This document shows positions 44,785 through 56,925 of a stretch of DNA of 64,000 nt, piece by piece. Position 1 is the stretch's first letter; every line of letters begins with the position of its first letter. Under the pieces are notes generated by a model. That model worked only from the letters and a program-made list of their open reading frames with translations. It had not been told where the DNA came from and searched no databases. Source of the stretch: Thozetella sp. PMI_491 (Eukaryota; Ascomycota; Sordariomycetes; Chaetosphaeriales; Chaetosphaeriaceae); the NCBI GenBank assembly GCA_021432635.1, contig MU270050.1:248001-312000 (forward strand), written 5' to 3'. The translations under genes and the position numbers were made by a program.

Positions 44785-46599
44785 ATGCGCTCGTTAGCTC
44801 GCTTGATCTTGGTGCCCTCATGCATGGGTCTAGCTCTGGGGACTTTTGTGCATGGCCTCGTCACAACTAAACAAGCAGATACCAGCACAAGTAGGCTTCC
44901 CTGGGACAATCGGGAGCGTTAAACTGGGCTGACATTTGTCCTAAAGTCAAAGGCCAGCCATTTCCGAGTCTCATTAATGCCACCATCCAAGACCTGGCAA
45001 CAGGCCTAGAGAGCGGGCTCTTTACTAGTGTTGACTTGGTCAAGGCATATATCGCTCGCATTGGGGAAGTCAATGGTGCTCTCCATGCAGTGACCGAAAT
45101 CAACCCTGACGCTTTGGCGATTGCGGCCGAGCTCGATGACCTGCGTTCCAGGGGCATCAGCCTCGGGTGCCTCCATGGCATTCCTATTCTCATCAAGAAC
45201 AATATCGCGACAATGGACAAGATGAACAACACCGCTGGCTCATGGGCGCTGTTAGGTTCAAAGGTTCCCGAGGACAGTATGGTGGCCAGAAAGCTCCGCC
45301 AAGCTGGAGCTATTATTTTGGGCAAGGACAATATGAGCGAATGGGCTGTCTACAGAAGCACGAATTCCAACAATGGATGGTCCGCGCTAGGTGGCCAAGT
45401 GTACTCGGCGTACTACCCAAAGCTGGACCCCAGTGGGAGTTCCAGCGGGGGTGGCGTGTCAGCATCCCTTGGTCTTGCACTCGCCTCTCTGGGCACCCAG
45501 GTAAGGTGGTTTTCAGGGAGTGCGAATTGCAATGCTGATCAAACTACAGACTTTTGGCTCCATCATCTCACCTGCTTCAAGGAACAATCTCGTTGGCATA
45601 AAGCCAACTGTTGGTCTGGTATCACGGTATCTGGTTATCCCTATCAGCGAACACCAGGATAGTGTCGGACCCATGGCGCGAACGGTCACAGATGCCGCAA
45701 CTCTGCTTAGTGCTATTGCAGGTTATGACCCTAAGGACAATTATACCTCAGCCATCCCCGATTACGATAATATTCCCGACTACACGGCCGGGCTAGATGT
45801 CAGCGCTCTTGAGGGAGCCCGGATTGGAATACCCTATAATGCTCTGCCTAATGGCAATTCCATCGAAATGGCCGCGTTTAATCAGGCGGTAGCATTCATG
45901 AAATCTGAAGGCGCAATCATCTTGCCGGCCAACTTCAAGAATCCCAAAGCCCCCACTAGCTCCACCACCCTTCCAGCTGACTTCGTTTCGAATCTGGCCG
46001 CCTATCTCGCAGAGTTGACTTACAACCCAAACAACATCACGAGTTTGGCAGATCTGCGAAGATATACTCAGAGTTCACCCCTGGAGGACTACCCGAACCG
46101 CAACACTGGGCTGTGGGATGCGGCGCTTGCCCTTGGCTACAACAACACCGATTGGCGCTTTTGGGTTGGCCTGCAGCAGAATCTGCTAGCCGGGGGTGAC
46201 CTCGGTCTCCTTGGCGCCTACGAGAGCAATAACCTAGATGCCATCATCATGCCATCTAGCTACTCCTATGGGCCTGCTGACATCGTCGGCGCGCCAATCG
46301 TCACCGTCCCTCTCGGTTTCTATCCTAAGGGCCGCAGAGTGGCTGTGAGCTCTCGTGGGTTGGTCACAGACGGGCCGAACATACCGTAGGTTTCAACGCA
46401 CAGGCCCCGATATGAAATTCTATGGCAATTGGCTTACCTTCAAACCCAAAGATTTGGCCTTAGCTTCTTAGGCGGCAAGTTCACGGAGCAAACGCTCATC
46501 AAGCTGGCGTACGCCTACGAGCAGAAGTCTAAGACCCGTGACAAACTTCAGCCGTATTTGGTTCCAAAAACCGAAATTGGCGACATTGTGGGGTTTTAG
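44785..46599 (+). CDS. Secreted amidase (amidase-signature family)
   Basis: Four exons (44785-44847, 44895-45500, 45550-46385, 46452-46599) give 550 residues. Exon 1 is a signal peptide (MRSLARLILVPSCMGLALG). The first intron is only 47 nt but has an ACTAAAC branch site and keeps frame. The catalytic triad can be placed: Lys in GIPILIKNNIATMDK, the cis-Ser in DPSGSSSGGGVSASLGLALA and the nucleophile Ser in TFGSIISPASRNNLVGIKP, which spans intron 2. The last exon supplies PFGLSFLGGKFTEQTLIKLA, the expected C-terminus. The usual Asp before GSI is Phe here (TFGSI); several fungal secreted amidases tolerate change there, but activity should not be assumed. It hydrolyses amides to acid and ammonia; the substrate is unknown. 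N-glycosylation sites support secretion. Confidence 0.85.
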
Positions 46600-47016
46600 G
46601 AAGAGAATTGCCGACAAGCTTACATATGTACTTGTGAGAAATGGAATGCTCAGGAGAAGGAGCTCCCTGCCCTCCAATACACAATAAGCATTATCTGCTT
46701 AATTTGTCTTAGTGTTTTTTTTTACTATTACCTGGGGCTTACCGCCACGGTTTACTGAGCTGATATTGGAGAGTATGAAACACAACGGCTTATGGACTTC
46801 ATTGATGATGTGCTTTATAGATAGGAGCGCAGAAGGGACTTGTAGGTTGCCAGAGTGCCAGAAGTTTCGAGCCTAGAAGATGGAAATAGAAGAAGGCATG
46901 ATACTTTGTACCGGTCATTCACATCCTTGCTCATTAATCACCATATATCCCCAAGCTTCTAAGTTCTGAGCCATAGTCACCTCCATTTGTCTTCCCATCA
47001 GAACCCTGAGGTGTCC
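46600..47016. other. Convergent intergenic region
   Basis: Between two convergent genes; T-run near 46714-46722. Nothing else is seen. Confidence 0.5.
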
Positions 47017-48417
47017 TCAGAGACCGGCAATAACATCCGGCAACAAGGAGTGCGTGTAGTTCCACAGGGCTCCTGAGTTGTGCGCAAAAACGGCAGCTCC
47101 CGAATACCAAGTGTTCTTCTGGCCCTGAAGTGCCCTCAGGTCATTATAGAAGCCATCTTCGATGTCCTGGGCCGACACCTCCAGCTTGAATGGGCTGTGG
47201 CTCGAAAAAGCGGGGAAGCTGAGAGCAGATGAAGGAGCCCCGGTGAGACGCTCAATGTCTCCGGCGACGTCGGCCTCCACGCTTTCCTGCGGCACCTCTG
47301 AAGGGCTCGCGTACCAGTAGAACCAGATACCGTCGACAACGCTCGGCATCAGGGCGTACAGGGCGGGCATGTCGGGGAGGTTATACTTAGCGCCGGGCTT
47401 CACGTTGCGATAAGTGAAGCCGGTTTGCAAGAGACCGGTAGCGTTGACGAGGCCGGCATAGAAGCCACTGTGCTGGAATTTGCCGAAAATCTCTTCTTCG
47501 TTGCCATCCAAGCCAAAGGACTGCATGTTAGACAGCAGAGGAGGGATAGTGATAAGCAGCCGGGAAGCCACGATCAACTTGGTTCCTGTAGGGGTAGACA
47601 CAGCGAGCCGTACTTCCTCGTCCGAAGAGCATCGATCACCGGCGACGACAGCGGAATTAAGCAAAACGTTCTCGCCGAGTTCTTGATGTGCACGGTCAAA
47701 CAGCTCACCATTGTTGCGGTTTACGGTGACCATATCGGGCTTGGTACCAAGAGTGCCGTAGTTGATGGCGTTCAGGTACAGTCTGTCGAAGTATTTCAGG
47801 ACGTTCATGGTCACCTGCTCGAGCAAAGGCAGGTTCGACATGCCGTTGACGATCCACCAGATAGCGTAGACCTGCTCTTCTAGGCCATACTTCTCAACGA
47901 AGTCGCCGAAGGGAAGGAGTAAATCCTCAGGCACCGGTTCTGGGATCCATCCGTAGCCCCAGGACATGTAAGGGTACTTGTCCAGCTGAGCAGAGTACGC
48001 GGTAAAATCGTAGCTGGGCGAGAAGTCCGGGACGACTTCGCCGGTGCTGAAGTCAACGAAGGAAGTCTGGTCCTCTTGAAAGACGAAGGGTTCAATTGAG
48101 ATATTGTACCGAGCGAAGAAGTCCCACGCGACAGACGTGTTGTAGTACGACTGGACGCCATAGTCGATGGCTATTCCGCTGGGATCAATGTAGGTGTTTT
48201 CATGACCGCCCATGCGGTAATCCTTTTCGACGACCACGACGGACTTGTTGAGATCCTTGAGGCGAATGGCCGCGTAGGTACCGGTCGTACCGCCACCCAC
48301 CACAACCACATCGCGCCGAATAATATCACTCGGGTGGTAGTGGCTGGGATCAAGGGGCACTGTCGGCGCAGCCATGGCTGCCACCAACAGTCTGGAGGCA
48401 ACAGCTAGGGTGTGCAT
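47017..48417 (-). CDS. Secreted flavin-containing oxidoreductase (amine-oxidase fold)
   Basis: Intronless, 466 residues from ATG 48417. A signal peptide (MHTLAVASRLLVAAMAAP) is followed by the FAD-binding fold DVVVVGGGTTGTYAAIRLK and the GG-type motif VVVEKDYRMGGHENTY. Substrate-domain blocks include YGVQSYYNTSVAWDFFARYN and MSWGYGWIPEPVPEDLLLPF. The C-terminal FAD contact is the WYSGAAVFAHNSGALWNYTH region. It matches fungal flavin-containing amine-oxidase-superfamily proteins related to beta-cyclopiazonate dehydrogenase, but no cyclopiazonate-type synthetase genes are in this window, so that reaction is not implied. Several NxS/T sites (YNTS, VNAT, WNYT) fit secretion. Neighbours are a secreted amidase (convergent) and, 1.7 kb upstream, a Zn2Cys6 regulator on the same strand. 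Confidence 0.85.
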   Translation of the reverse strand: MHTLAVASRLLVAAMAAPTVPLDPSHYHPSDIIRRDVVVVGGGTTGTYAAIRLKDLNKSVVVVEKDYRMGGHENTYIDPSGIAIDYGVQSYYNTSVAWDFFARYNISIEPFVFQEDQTSFVDFSTGEVVPDFSPSYDFTAYSAQLDKYPYMSWGYGWIPEPVPEDLLLPFGDFVEKYGLEEQVYAIWWIVNGMSNLPLLEQVTMNVLKYFDRLYLNAINYGTLGTKPDMVTVNRNNGELFDRAHQELGENVLLNSAVVAGDRCSSDEEVRLAVSTPTGTKLIVASRLLITIPPLLSNMQSFGLDGNEEEIFGKFQHSGFYAGLVNATGLLQTGFTYRNVKPGAKYNLPDMPALYALMPSVVDGIWFYWYASPSEVPQESVEADVAGDIERLTGAPSSALSFPAFSSHSPFKLEVSAQDIEDGFYNDLRALQGQKNTWYSGAAVFAHNSGALWNYTHSLLPDVIAGL

Positions 48418-50092
48418 GGCGGATTGATTTTAGTGCAAACGTTCAACAGAGGTAGAGAGAGTACTAGCTTTATCGAAAGTTCTAAAGGATGAGAAGCTGT
48501 GCGACTGTCCTGCTCCCTCCAATGGCTCGAACGAGGCATCCTGGCATCTTTTTATAGCTAGCAGATCCCCCCAGAACCGCTGCCGACATGCCGTATGAAC
48601 CTCCATTGTTGTGCCATGGACCCAGGATGCTGAGCCATTCCTCGTGTCTATCGGGTCGATAGTCGCATCAGTGACGGCACTTCTAACTCCGACATGCCGG
48701 GACGTATAGATGGCCTCGCCCTCTCTAACCTACTACGTCCTGATCATTCAATATGCTTTATAAGCTATATGGAAGCCAGATTTACCTAGCTGCCTATCTG
48801 AGAGTACGGTTCGCCTAGGTATGCATGGTCTCGGAGGCCGCGAGCCGATCGGGGGTAGTGCACTTGTTCTGCGGGGGGTTGCGTTGTTGACAGAACCAAA
48901 GAACAAGACTACGGTACCCCGTACTCCGAAGCTTGAACCTAGGAAACAGTGCACATAGACATGTCAGCGTAGCGAAACCATTGGTCATGCCGGCGGACTA
49001 GACACTGAATCATCACACCTTTCTTCTACTTGCCCGCGGCAGGGCTGTGTCCCGAGTCCCCGATTTCTTCACCTAAGACTTTGGTCTCGTGCTTTCCGAG
49101 GCGCCAAGCATTCACTTCGCGGCGATGCCCCCCGGTCGGTTATTTACTGCTCCTACTGTAAGGCTACGAAACGGAGTAGAGCAGCCCCGCTCTCAGAACG
49201 GGGCCATACATAGTTAAACCGGCTTTGAGTTTGGCTGGGATAGCCATCCTGACGTAACGTCCGAGTGCAAACATGGGGTGCGACCCACTTTTTCAAATTT
49301 AAACGTCGGGCGTCGGCTGCCCCTGTTGCCGACTGGGCTGAGTGAGCACCTAACATTAACATATAGGGACGGACCGGGATGCCCCAGGGCTGAGACAGCA
49401 ATGCTATGGAGGGTTCTCCAGGATATCTATGCTTATGAATGCCTAGGGCTGGTATATTGTAATTGTAATTGGAATGGACCACTAATCACCGCTAAGACAA
49501 CGCCGATGCGCCGCAGGTACCGTCTCAATTTACCTCTTGCCACTTGTAGCTAGCTCTAATTGTAAGCTACTGCCAAGATATATACACTACCTAAATAGTT
49601 AGAGCCGGACCATAGGAATCATCAGCTAGATGCGCTAGCCGCGAGGTCGCTATGGCATAGGCTATGCCGCCTGCGCAAAGTCCCGCCAAATAGCGTCGGC
49701 TGGGTGGTTGAAGATCACTAGCCGCTGCCCAAATGCGACCTTGTGCCCCCCGCCCTTGTGAACTGGGGTACCTTGGTAGGAGACTAGATCCGGGTTTACT
49801 CCGTTTCGTAGCCTTGCGAGCTTCACTACGATCAAAGTCAGGTTGCTGCCTAGAACGCCGGATAATCCTCTAACTGATCAAGCATAGTTATGTGGATCAT
49901 AGTAAGACTCAGGCGCCGAGCGAGGGGGCCCTCCTGGCGATGTAACTTTGACAAGTGTGGGGCCGTTGGTGATATTAAGAAGACCCAAGATTATGTTCAT
50001 GAATGATCGTTGCGATGTGAAAGGGGATTGGTTACGAAATCTAAGCGTATGAAATGCATGCCTCGATGGCCACTAGGCTCTGGGCTCTAATT
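48418..50092. other. Gene-free stretch of 1.7 kb
   Basis: No frame with a domain. Promoter of the flavin oxidoreductase at the left end. A small ttgtaattgtaattgg repeat lies near 49457-49472. Nothing further is supported. Confidence 0.5.
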
Positions 50093-52470
50093 TTACCCTT
50101 GCAGCTCGGGGGGCTCACTGGTTGCTGCCCGCTCCCAGTTGGCTAGCAAGTTGCGTATGCGGTCGTCGGTCGAGTGACCCGTCTCTTTCTGGATGTCCTG
50201 TAGCAAGCGAATGATGAGGGATTTCTCCTTCTCTTCCTCGAGACACATGCCTGCTAGATACAGCGGCTCGACCATCTGCTGCCGCAAGCAAGGATAGTTC
50301 CGTAGGCCAAGGGCGATGCCACAGATCTGACGGCTGTGATACTCTGACTCCTCCGAGATTTTACGGAAGATGCGTAGACGGGCGGCACCTTGGGTGCTTT
50401 CATCCATAGGCCAGTTCGGAAGCAGCATAATCTGTACAAAGTGGTAGAGCTGCAGCGCCATGGCGCACATGGGCACGTTGAAAATGAGCTGGCTGATCCG
50501 TCGTTGCTGACCTTTGCTACTGGCACTACTGTCGGTGGGTTCAGAGGCTTCGTCGAGTAAAGGCAGAGAAAGGTAGGGTTGAAAGAACATGGGAAGGTTC
50601 TTGTGCCACTGATCCAGGCTGTTGCGGAGGCTCGTCCATATTTCTCGATGCTGCGCAGGGAGAAACGCGGAGGGCCCCGCTCCGAGGAAGTTGACACTCT
50701 TTGCTAGTATCCAGATCAAGGTACGACATACGTCCTCCTCCCTGTCGCCATTGGTCAAGGCGACAGGGATTGGAGTTAGGCTCGCCGGAGAGGTAGCAGG
50801 TACGCACCGTAGCCCTGCGGCTTCCCATAAAGTCAGGTCCTCTGGATCGAGTTGGGTTAACGACCGTCGTTGGTATGCGGCAAGGAAATCGGCGCGTGCA
50901 ATGTTCCAGAAGGACGCTCGCCCGCCCTGTATCGAAGACAGGGACTCGTTCGAAGCGAGGATATCCCGGGGGACTCTTGGTAGGACTTGATTCCTTAGTA
51001 GTGATTGAAACCCAGCTACATGCCTACGCGCCTAGTCAGCAGCCGAATATCGCTTGGCAGAAGTGATACTCCACGAACTGGTCCCATCCGCTCGTGTATC
51101 CATTGAGTGACTCGTACAGAGAAAACACGGCGATACCTGATAGCAGGTCTTCCAGGCTCGGCGGAGCCCAAGATGTGCTTCCTCGGCGTCTCTTGTTCGG
51201 CGGTTCGCCTGCCGTGTCAACTCTGGCTTGTTCCTCCTCAGGGTCATGAGGGACAGTCGAGGCGGGTGAGCTGGTACTGCAGAACCGCTGCAGGTGTAGT
51301 CGAAGGATTGAGATTCCGGCATCGTAGTAATCGGCGGCCTTGTAGTACCAATCAGCACTTGCCGACTCGTCCAGTGTCACAAAGGCAGGAGAAAGGTCCC
51401 GCAGCGCAGCCCCAAAAGCCTGAGCATCTGTCATCTGGGCAATCTGCTTAGCCGCCACAGCAGCAACACCCGCACGAAGCATGGCGTTCTGCTTGGCTTT
51501 GAAGGGGAAGTGCCGGCTGAAGTACGCGTCGGAATCGAAGATGTCCATGCTAGGCTTTTTTTTAGCATACGTACTAGACAAGGAAGTGGTAGGACATGGG
51601 GAGTTGTTTCACGTACGCTGGGGCGATGACTTCGACGAAGTGTCGCAGCAAGATGGCTGGCTCGCGTGCGAGCTTGCTATGAGCTCACGGTTAGCCAAGG
51701 CTCGTTGCAAGCAGCACCGCTTAGAAACATTCAGGGAATCTTACTCTGTATGGTTTTCTGTACCTCCCCAGTTTGTTGTGCCCTCCTCTGTCGAGAGGAG
51801 CTCGTCCATACTCAGGCCATCTGTGTTCATGACAACCGGCGCACCCGGAATAAAACCGCATGCGTTGTTGCCGTTGGCGTAATAGGTCTCAATGTCGAGA
51901 TCGAAAAAGACGTCGTCCGGTAGAGAGGGACTAGATGTCCCTAGGCTTTCCCAAGGGGAAGCTATGTCGACATCACTCTCGATCAGCCTAGCAGACACAG
52001 GGTACGGGGCGCTGTCAATCCGATTCTCAGGCAATGGCGCGCCATGCGTAGCGTCAGCAGGTAGAACAGGTTGTGCCGCTCGGAGTCCCAGGCCAACCTG
52101 GCGTGCAACGTCAAAATAGAGATCGGCCAGACACGCAAACACGGGGAACGGACCTGGGTGGGAGAGAGTTGGTCGCCAGGCAAATCTGGCGCCGCGTGTC
52201 CTGGGCTTTCGTGCTGGCTGTTCGCGGTACTATACCTCTGTCGAACTCTGGTACTTTCATCAAAAAACTTCCGGGTCGGCTTGTAACCGGCGCATGGTCG
52301 GCCGAGCTTCTCGCATCTCCGACAGGTGGGCAGCCGTCTGTCGCACTGCATCACCGGCGTCGGAGCGGGTCAATAATTGGAATACGAGGTCGTCCGGGGG
52401 GAGGGCCACGCACCTTGACTCGTCGCTGTCGACATGTCTCGCAGGACCGAGGAGCGGTCTCAGTCTCCAT
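50093..52470 (-). CDS. Zn2Cys6 transcription factor
   Basis: A multi-exon gene starting at ATG 52470 (METETAPRSCETCRQRRVK). The zinc cluster spans intron 1 and continues CDRRLPTCRRCEKLGRPC, giving CX2CX6CX6CX2CX6C. Later exons carry FACLADLYFDVARQVGLG, KLAREPAILLRHFVEVIAPA, then MDIFDSDAYFSRHFPFKAKQ, a proline/charged insert with PPNKRRRG (possible nuclear signal), and a final exon ending ANWERAATSEPPELQG at 50093. The layout is that of regulators with an N-terminal zinc cluster and a long fungal_trans_2 domain. At least five introns are needed; their ends were placed by frame and are less certain in 51740-52300. It lies divergent from the MOSC gene and upstream of the flavin oxidoreductase. 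Confidence 0.85.
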
Positions 52471-53147
52471 CTGGTCAGTTCGCTTCTACTCGCGGCATGG
52501 AATCGGGGAACCGCTGCGAGATGCAAGATGCAATACGCGGCTAAAGCCGGGCGCGAGCGAGCATGTGTCATGAAAAAGAGTCCAGCAAAATGGGAGAGGG
52601 AGGGTGGCGCATTTCCTGATCGGTCCGGCAGACAAGCGCGCGGATGACCATCGAGCCACGACGGAGAAGGCTCCGGCCGGTGGCGCGCAGGTGAGATTAC
52701 CTAACTGCCTTGCATTCACGCGGAACTTCATGGCCGATACAAAGCCGACCCAGGCCTGGGGTAAATCAAGCCGCCTTTCCCCTTGCTCGCCCTTGGGTTC
52801 CCAACTGGGGTTAGCGCCACTTCGAAAGGGGCCGGGTACTTGAGCGCCGTCGTAACCAGGAACGGGGACACTGAAGGCGGCAACTCGCCGGGGTCTTCCG
52901 CATCCTGACTTTCGCTGCGAGAGAGAAAAGAAAAAAAGGTACCGTGAGCCAGCCCTGCCAAGCTCGCCTCACCGCTCCGCGTGAGGGGCCGTCGTAAACG
53001 CAAGGTACTCGGTCTCGTTACCTTACTCGCTTCCGCGACAAGCAAGCCACCATTCGGACCGCCCATGGCCTTTGCAATCCAGCGCGTAAGTGCGCTCGGC
53101 CGTCGCATGGATGGATTCCGCCCCCATGCGGCCGTCTCTGACAACCC
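52471..53147. other. Divergent promoter region, GC-rich
   Basis: Between the regulator and the MOSC gene. A long minus-strand open frame through it is antisense to the MOSC coding region and has no domain. Confidence 0.5.
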
Positions 53148-54194
53148 ATGCTGCAGCTCTTCATCTATCCCATAAAATCCCTGCCCCCCGTCGAAGTGTC
53201 TGCCGTCACACTCACGAACGAAGGCCTCCGTTTCGACCGGTCCTTTGTGCTCGTCTCCCCGCCCGGTGAGGACGACGAGCCGGCCGGGGTCGTCCGCCAC
53301 TTCACCATAAAGAAGACATTCGGCCTCGCCCTTTTCCGGCTTGAGATCGATGGCTCGTGGTCCACCCTCACCGTGACCCATGCGTCTGGCGCCCCCCCAT
53401 CGTCGCTCGCGATTCCTCTCACACCGTCGCCCTTGTCCCTCTTGGACCGGCCCAGCTACCGGGTGAGTATCTTCGGGACTTCGGCACTCGGCGTCGACAT
53501 GGGAGATGGTGCGGCATCATTCTTCTCAAGCCACCTCGGCTTCCCGGCCCGTCTACTATTCATGGGGGGGTCTGGGCGCAGGGAGATCCCCGGCGCGGCC
53601 TACGTCCCTAGGCAGCTCAATGCCCTCTCTCTTGCGCTGCAGCAGGGCATGCAGCCACAGCGCATTCGCTTTGCTGACGCCGCCCCGCTTCTCGTCACGT
53701 CAACAGCCTCTGAGCAGGAGGCCCGGTCGAGGCTCCCCGAAGCACACCGTGGCGAAGATGTTATTCGCCGTCTCCGTCCTAACATACATATCGATGTCAA
53801 AACCCTTGCGCCAGCGTTTGACGAGGACGACTGGGCAACGCTGTTGGTCCAGCCGCAGGATGGTACCTCCCCTCAGGTGACAATCAAATGCATCTTCCGA
53901 TGCGTTCGCTGCCTGAGCCTGAATGCGGATCCCGAAACGGGGCTCATGATTCCCAGAGACCGCCAGCTCTACGGCTTATTAGCCAAGGACCGGCGGGTCA
54001 ACGAGAAGTTTCCTCGTAAGCTGATTCTCCCTATCATCAAACCCCCATTGGTCACTATCTATGGGCAGTCCTGCCAACATACTGCAACTACAGACAAGCC
54101 TGTGTTTGGACAATATGCCTTCGCGGGCCCTTCGGGAGTCACGTTACGGGTAGGTGACAAAGTCGTCCTAGCAGAGAGAAAAGGCTCAGGGTGA
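53148..54194 (+). CDS. MOSC-domain molybdenum-cofactor protein (mARC-like)
   Basis: Intronless, 348 residues from ATG 53148 (MLQLFIYPIKSLPPVEVSAV), which is the beginning of the N-terminal MOSC beta-barrel domain. It continues LTNEGLRFDRSFVLVSPPGE. The C-terminal MOSC domain has RLRPNIHIDVKTLAPAFDED and the cofactor cysteine region CIFRCVRCLSLNADPETGLM, then PVFGQYAFAGPSGVTLRVGD. Family members (mARC/YcbX) bind sulfur-carrying molybdenum cofactor and reduce N-hydroxylated compounds. There is no N-terminal membrane anchor as in mammalian mARC. Whether all Moco ligands are kept cannot be judged without an alignment. The GC content is higher than in its neighbours. Confidence 0.88.
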   Translation: MLQLFIYPIKSLPPVEVSAVTLTNEGLRFDRSFVLVSPPGEDDEPAGVVRHFTIKKTFGLALFRLEIDGSWSTLTVTHASGAPPSSLAIPLTPSPLSLLDRPSYRVSIFGTSALGVDMGDGAASFFSSHLGFPARLLFMGGSGRREIPGAAYVPRQLNALSLALQQGMQPQRIRFADAAPLLVTSTASEQEARSRLPEAHRGEDVIRRLRPNIHIDVKTLAPAFDEDDWATLLVQPQDGTSPQVTIKCIFRCVRCLSLNADPETGLMIPRDRQLYGLLAKDRRVNEKFPRKLILPIIKPPLVTIYGQSCQHTATTDKPVFGQYAFAGPSGVTLRVGDKVVLAERKGSG

Positions 54195-55209
54195 AGCCGC
54201 GGGCCAAGACCCGTCGACCTGCCAAATCGAGCTACCGCAGAGTTCCGGGAAATTACACACAGACTAAAGACAAAATTTCCATCTGGCATATGGCGTCTAG
54301 CTTTAATCATTATTGGCTAGATGGGAGCAAGAGCTGTACGATAAAGCATTTACCAAGCAATCCGCGTAGAATAGAGTCAGGACATCAAGATTGCTGAAGA
54401 ACAGTAAAATAGAATCTAGAGTGGAGAGTGCTGCGCTCTTCCGTCAAATACCAATAGCACCGAGCGCTGATCGGCACGGCCCCTTCAGAATAGCTATTCC
54501 GTTGTTTCGTCGTAGCTCTAGTTCTCTAGTTAGTCCTCCAGAGGTCGAGCAGTAAATGATAACGCTCGGCTTACCCAATGACTCTAGTTGTCGAAACCGG
54601 CCAAAGGCTGGGCAGCCGTGCGGAGCGCCACGCAGTCTGATTCCCTGGAGCAAACGGTATGGGGTTTCTTCAGATGTGTTGCCTGCGGATTGTTGTTTTT
54701 GCGGAAGAAGTGGCTACTGAATAGCTTCGTCTTGGTGACCGGTAAGATAGACGGACGTTGCGAGGCCTGAAACGCAGTTCCTGATGATGGAGAAGGGGCG
54801 AAACAGGTCGCACAGGGGCACATGGACGAGGACATGTCGGAGAGCGGTATTATCTGGTCTCTGACGAATTTACGAGTATGAAGAGGAGGAAAGAAGGCAC
54901 CAGATAGCAACAGCTACAGGGAGTGTGATGGAAGCCCAGATATATATATAGCGGAGTCTACCGTGGTGCATGTCACTGCGTTGAGGACGTCCAATGATGA
55001 TGTATCTTGTCGACTCTCCGTTCCTGGCCCATAGAATTAAATGAGCATCACCATGCTAAGCTTACAAAACATCCTGTTCTATTCCCAAAGAATAAGTGAC
55101 AATTGTCCACTACCATGAAGTTAGAGCCGTGATGTCATGGAGCCAACCATGTCTATCGGGAAACCCAAAACAAATCTCGTGCGGCGCCAATTATGGGGTG
55201 CACAAACCC
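54195..55209. other. Convergent intergenic region of 1 kb
   Basis: Between MOSC and catalase 3' ends. A 108-codon minus-strand open frame (54584-54910) has no recognisable domain. No gene is supported. Confidence 0.5.
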
Positions 55210-56925
55210 CTATGCAGCATTTTTCTTCGCCAACCCCTCCGTCTCATCCCGTATCCGTTGGCTGAGGGTAGTGTTCACCTGGCTGAACATGCCATACGTC
55301 CTTTCCCGCACTTCCGGGATCGCCCTGTGGAGGTGCGAAGCCACGTTATGTACCAAATTGTCCTGCTGTCCCGGTGTGCGACTAAGAACTCCCCACAGCG
55401 CGTTGGCTTGGACATAGTCCTCGTCAGTCACGGGCTGCAGGGCATAGACGGCCTTTCCAACCCACGTCTCATGTTCTTGATTCACGTCCACATCCTCATA
55501 GATGTTGGGGCGGATGGGAGATGGGTAGTTGGGATTTGAACCCCAGTTTCCATTGATTGTCATGTATCCATCTCGCTGGAATCTTTTCGTTGTGTTAGCA
55601 CTTGTCCGTCTGTCTGTCTGTCATACCGGGCGGCATCTTCCGAGGTTTACTTACGGCGCATAGGGATGGAGTGGGCTGTTGACTGGAATTTGCTGATAAT
55701 TCACGCCCAAGCGATGGCGCTGGCTATCAGAGTAGCTGAAGAGACGAGCCTGCAGCATAGGGTCGGCCGAGGGCTCGATGCCCGGGACAAGATGAGCGGG
55801 AGAGAAAGCCATCTGCTCAACTTCGGCAAAGTAATTCTGAGGCTGTTCCAGGTACTATTAGCGTCTTAGCCCGTTTAGGACCGCCATTCGGAAGATGCTC
55901 ACGTTGCGGTTCAGCGTCATCTTTCCCACCTCCCGGAGAGGTACCTCGCCCTGAGGCCAGACCTTCGTGACATCCAGGATGTTCCAGCGGAATTTCTCGG
56001 CATCTGCAGGATCGAGAACCTGAACATAGAGTGTCCACGACGGAAACTCCCCTCTCTCAATAGCCTCGAAAAGATCTTGTGTCTGGTAGTCGGGGTTCGT
56101 AGCGGACAACGCGGTGGCCTCCTCGTTCGTCAAAGTCTTGTTTCCTTGGTTCTGCAAGCCGTCAGAACATGCTGCCTCAGACCGGCAAATTAGTAGCGGC
56201 TTACCGTCTTGAAATGGAGCTTTATATACTTAAAACTGCCATCCGTCTTTGTGAACTTGAAAGTGTGGCCTGAGTAGGTGTTTATGTGACGATAGGACGC
56301 GGGAGTTCCACGGTCACTGAAGAGATGCATGACTTCGTGGACGGACTCTTGGTTACTAGACAAAAAGTCCCAGAAGGCTGTGGCATCCTTGAGGTTGGTC
56401 TGGGGATTCCGCTTCTGGGTGTGGATGAAGGTGGGAAACTTGACGCCATCCCGGATAAAGAAGATGGGCGTATTGTTCCCCACCATGTCCCAGTTTCCTT
56501 CCTCAGTGTAGAACTTGATGGCGAACCCTCGAGGATCCCGGGCCTGGTCGGCAGAGCCCTTCTCGCCGCCTACTGTAGAGAAGCGCACGGCAACACGCGT
56601 CTTCTTCCCAATTTCGCTGAAAAGGTCTGCTGAAGTCTAGGAGAGTTAGCTCGCCGCTATCAAGGATTAATTTGCGACGGAAAGTACCCACAATGTCCGT
56701 GATATCGTGCGTAACTTCAAACTCTCCGAACGCGCCAGCACCTTTAGCGTGCACTACCCGTTCCGGGATTCGCTCCCGGTCAAAGTGCGCGAGCAAGTCG
56801 ATGAGGTGGAAATCTTGGAGAAGCACCGGGCCGTTGACGCCCACTCGCTGTGAGGCCGTCGCGTACGAGACCGGGCGCCCATTGGACGTCGTATAGATGT
56901 TGGAAGAGCCTGTTTGGGAAGTCAT
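55210..56925 (-). CDS. Small-subunit heme catalase
   Basis: Five exons (56692-56925, 56205-56636, 55903-56151, 55655-55842, 55210-55582) give 491 residues, typical of small-subunit clade catalases. Catalytic marks are the distal His in [20 protein letters not shown], Asn in [20 protein letters not shown], and the proximal Tyr in [18 protein letters not shown]. The core [20 protein letters not shown] is intact. Splicing restores RVAVRFST and [12 protein letters not shown]. There is no PTS1: it ends AKKNAA, so it is probably cytosolic, and there is no signal peptide. It disproportionates H2O2. The nearby MFS gene is divergent. Several H2O2-producing oxidases occur in the window, but there is no positional link to this gene. 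Confidence 0.95.

Noticed and set aside
47017-48417. Reading the flavin oxidoreductase as part of a cyclopiazonic-acid cluster
   Set aside because: No hybrid synthetase or prenyltransferase gene lies nearby, and the relationship is to a broad flavoprotein family only.
52728-53381. 217-codon minus-strand open frame
   Set aside because: It is antisense to the MOSC gene in GC-rich DNA, which favours long shadow frames; no domain is present.
54584-54910. 108-codon minus-strand open frame between MOSC and catalase
   Set aside because: No recognisable domain, poor start context and no link to splice-joined neighbours.
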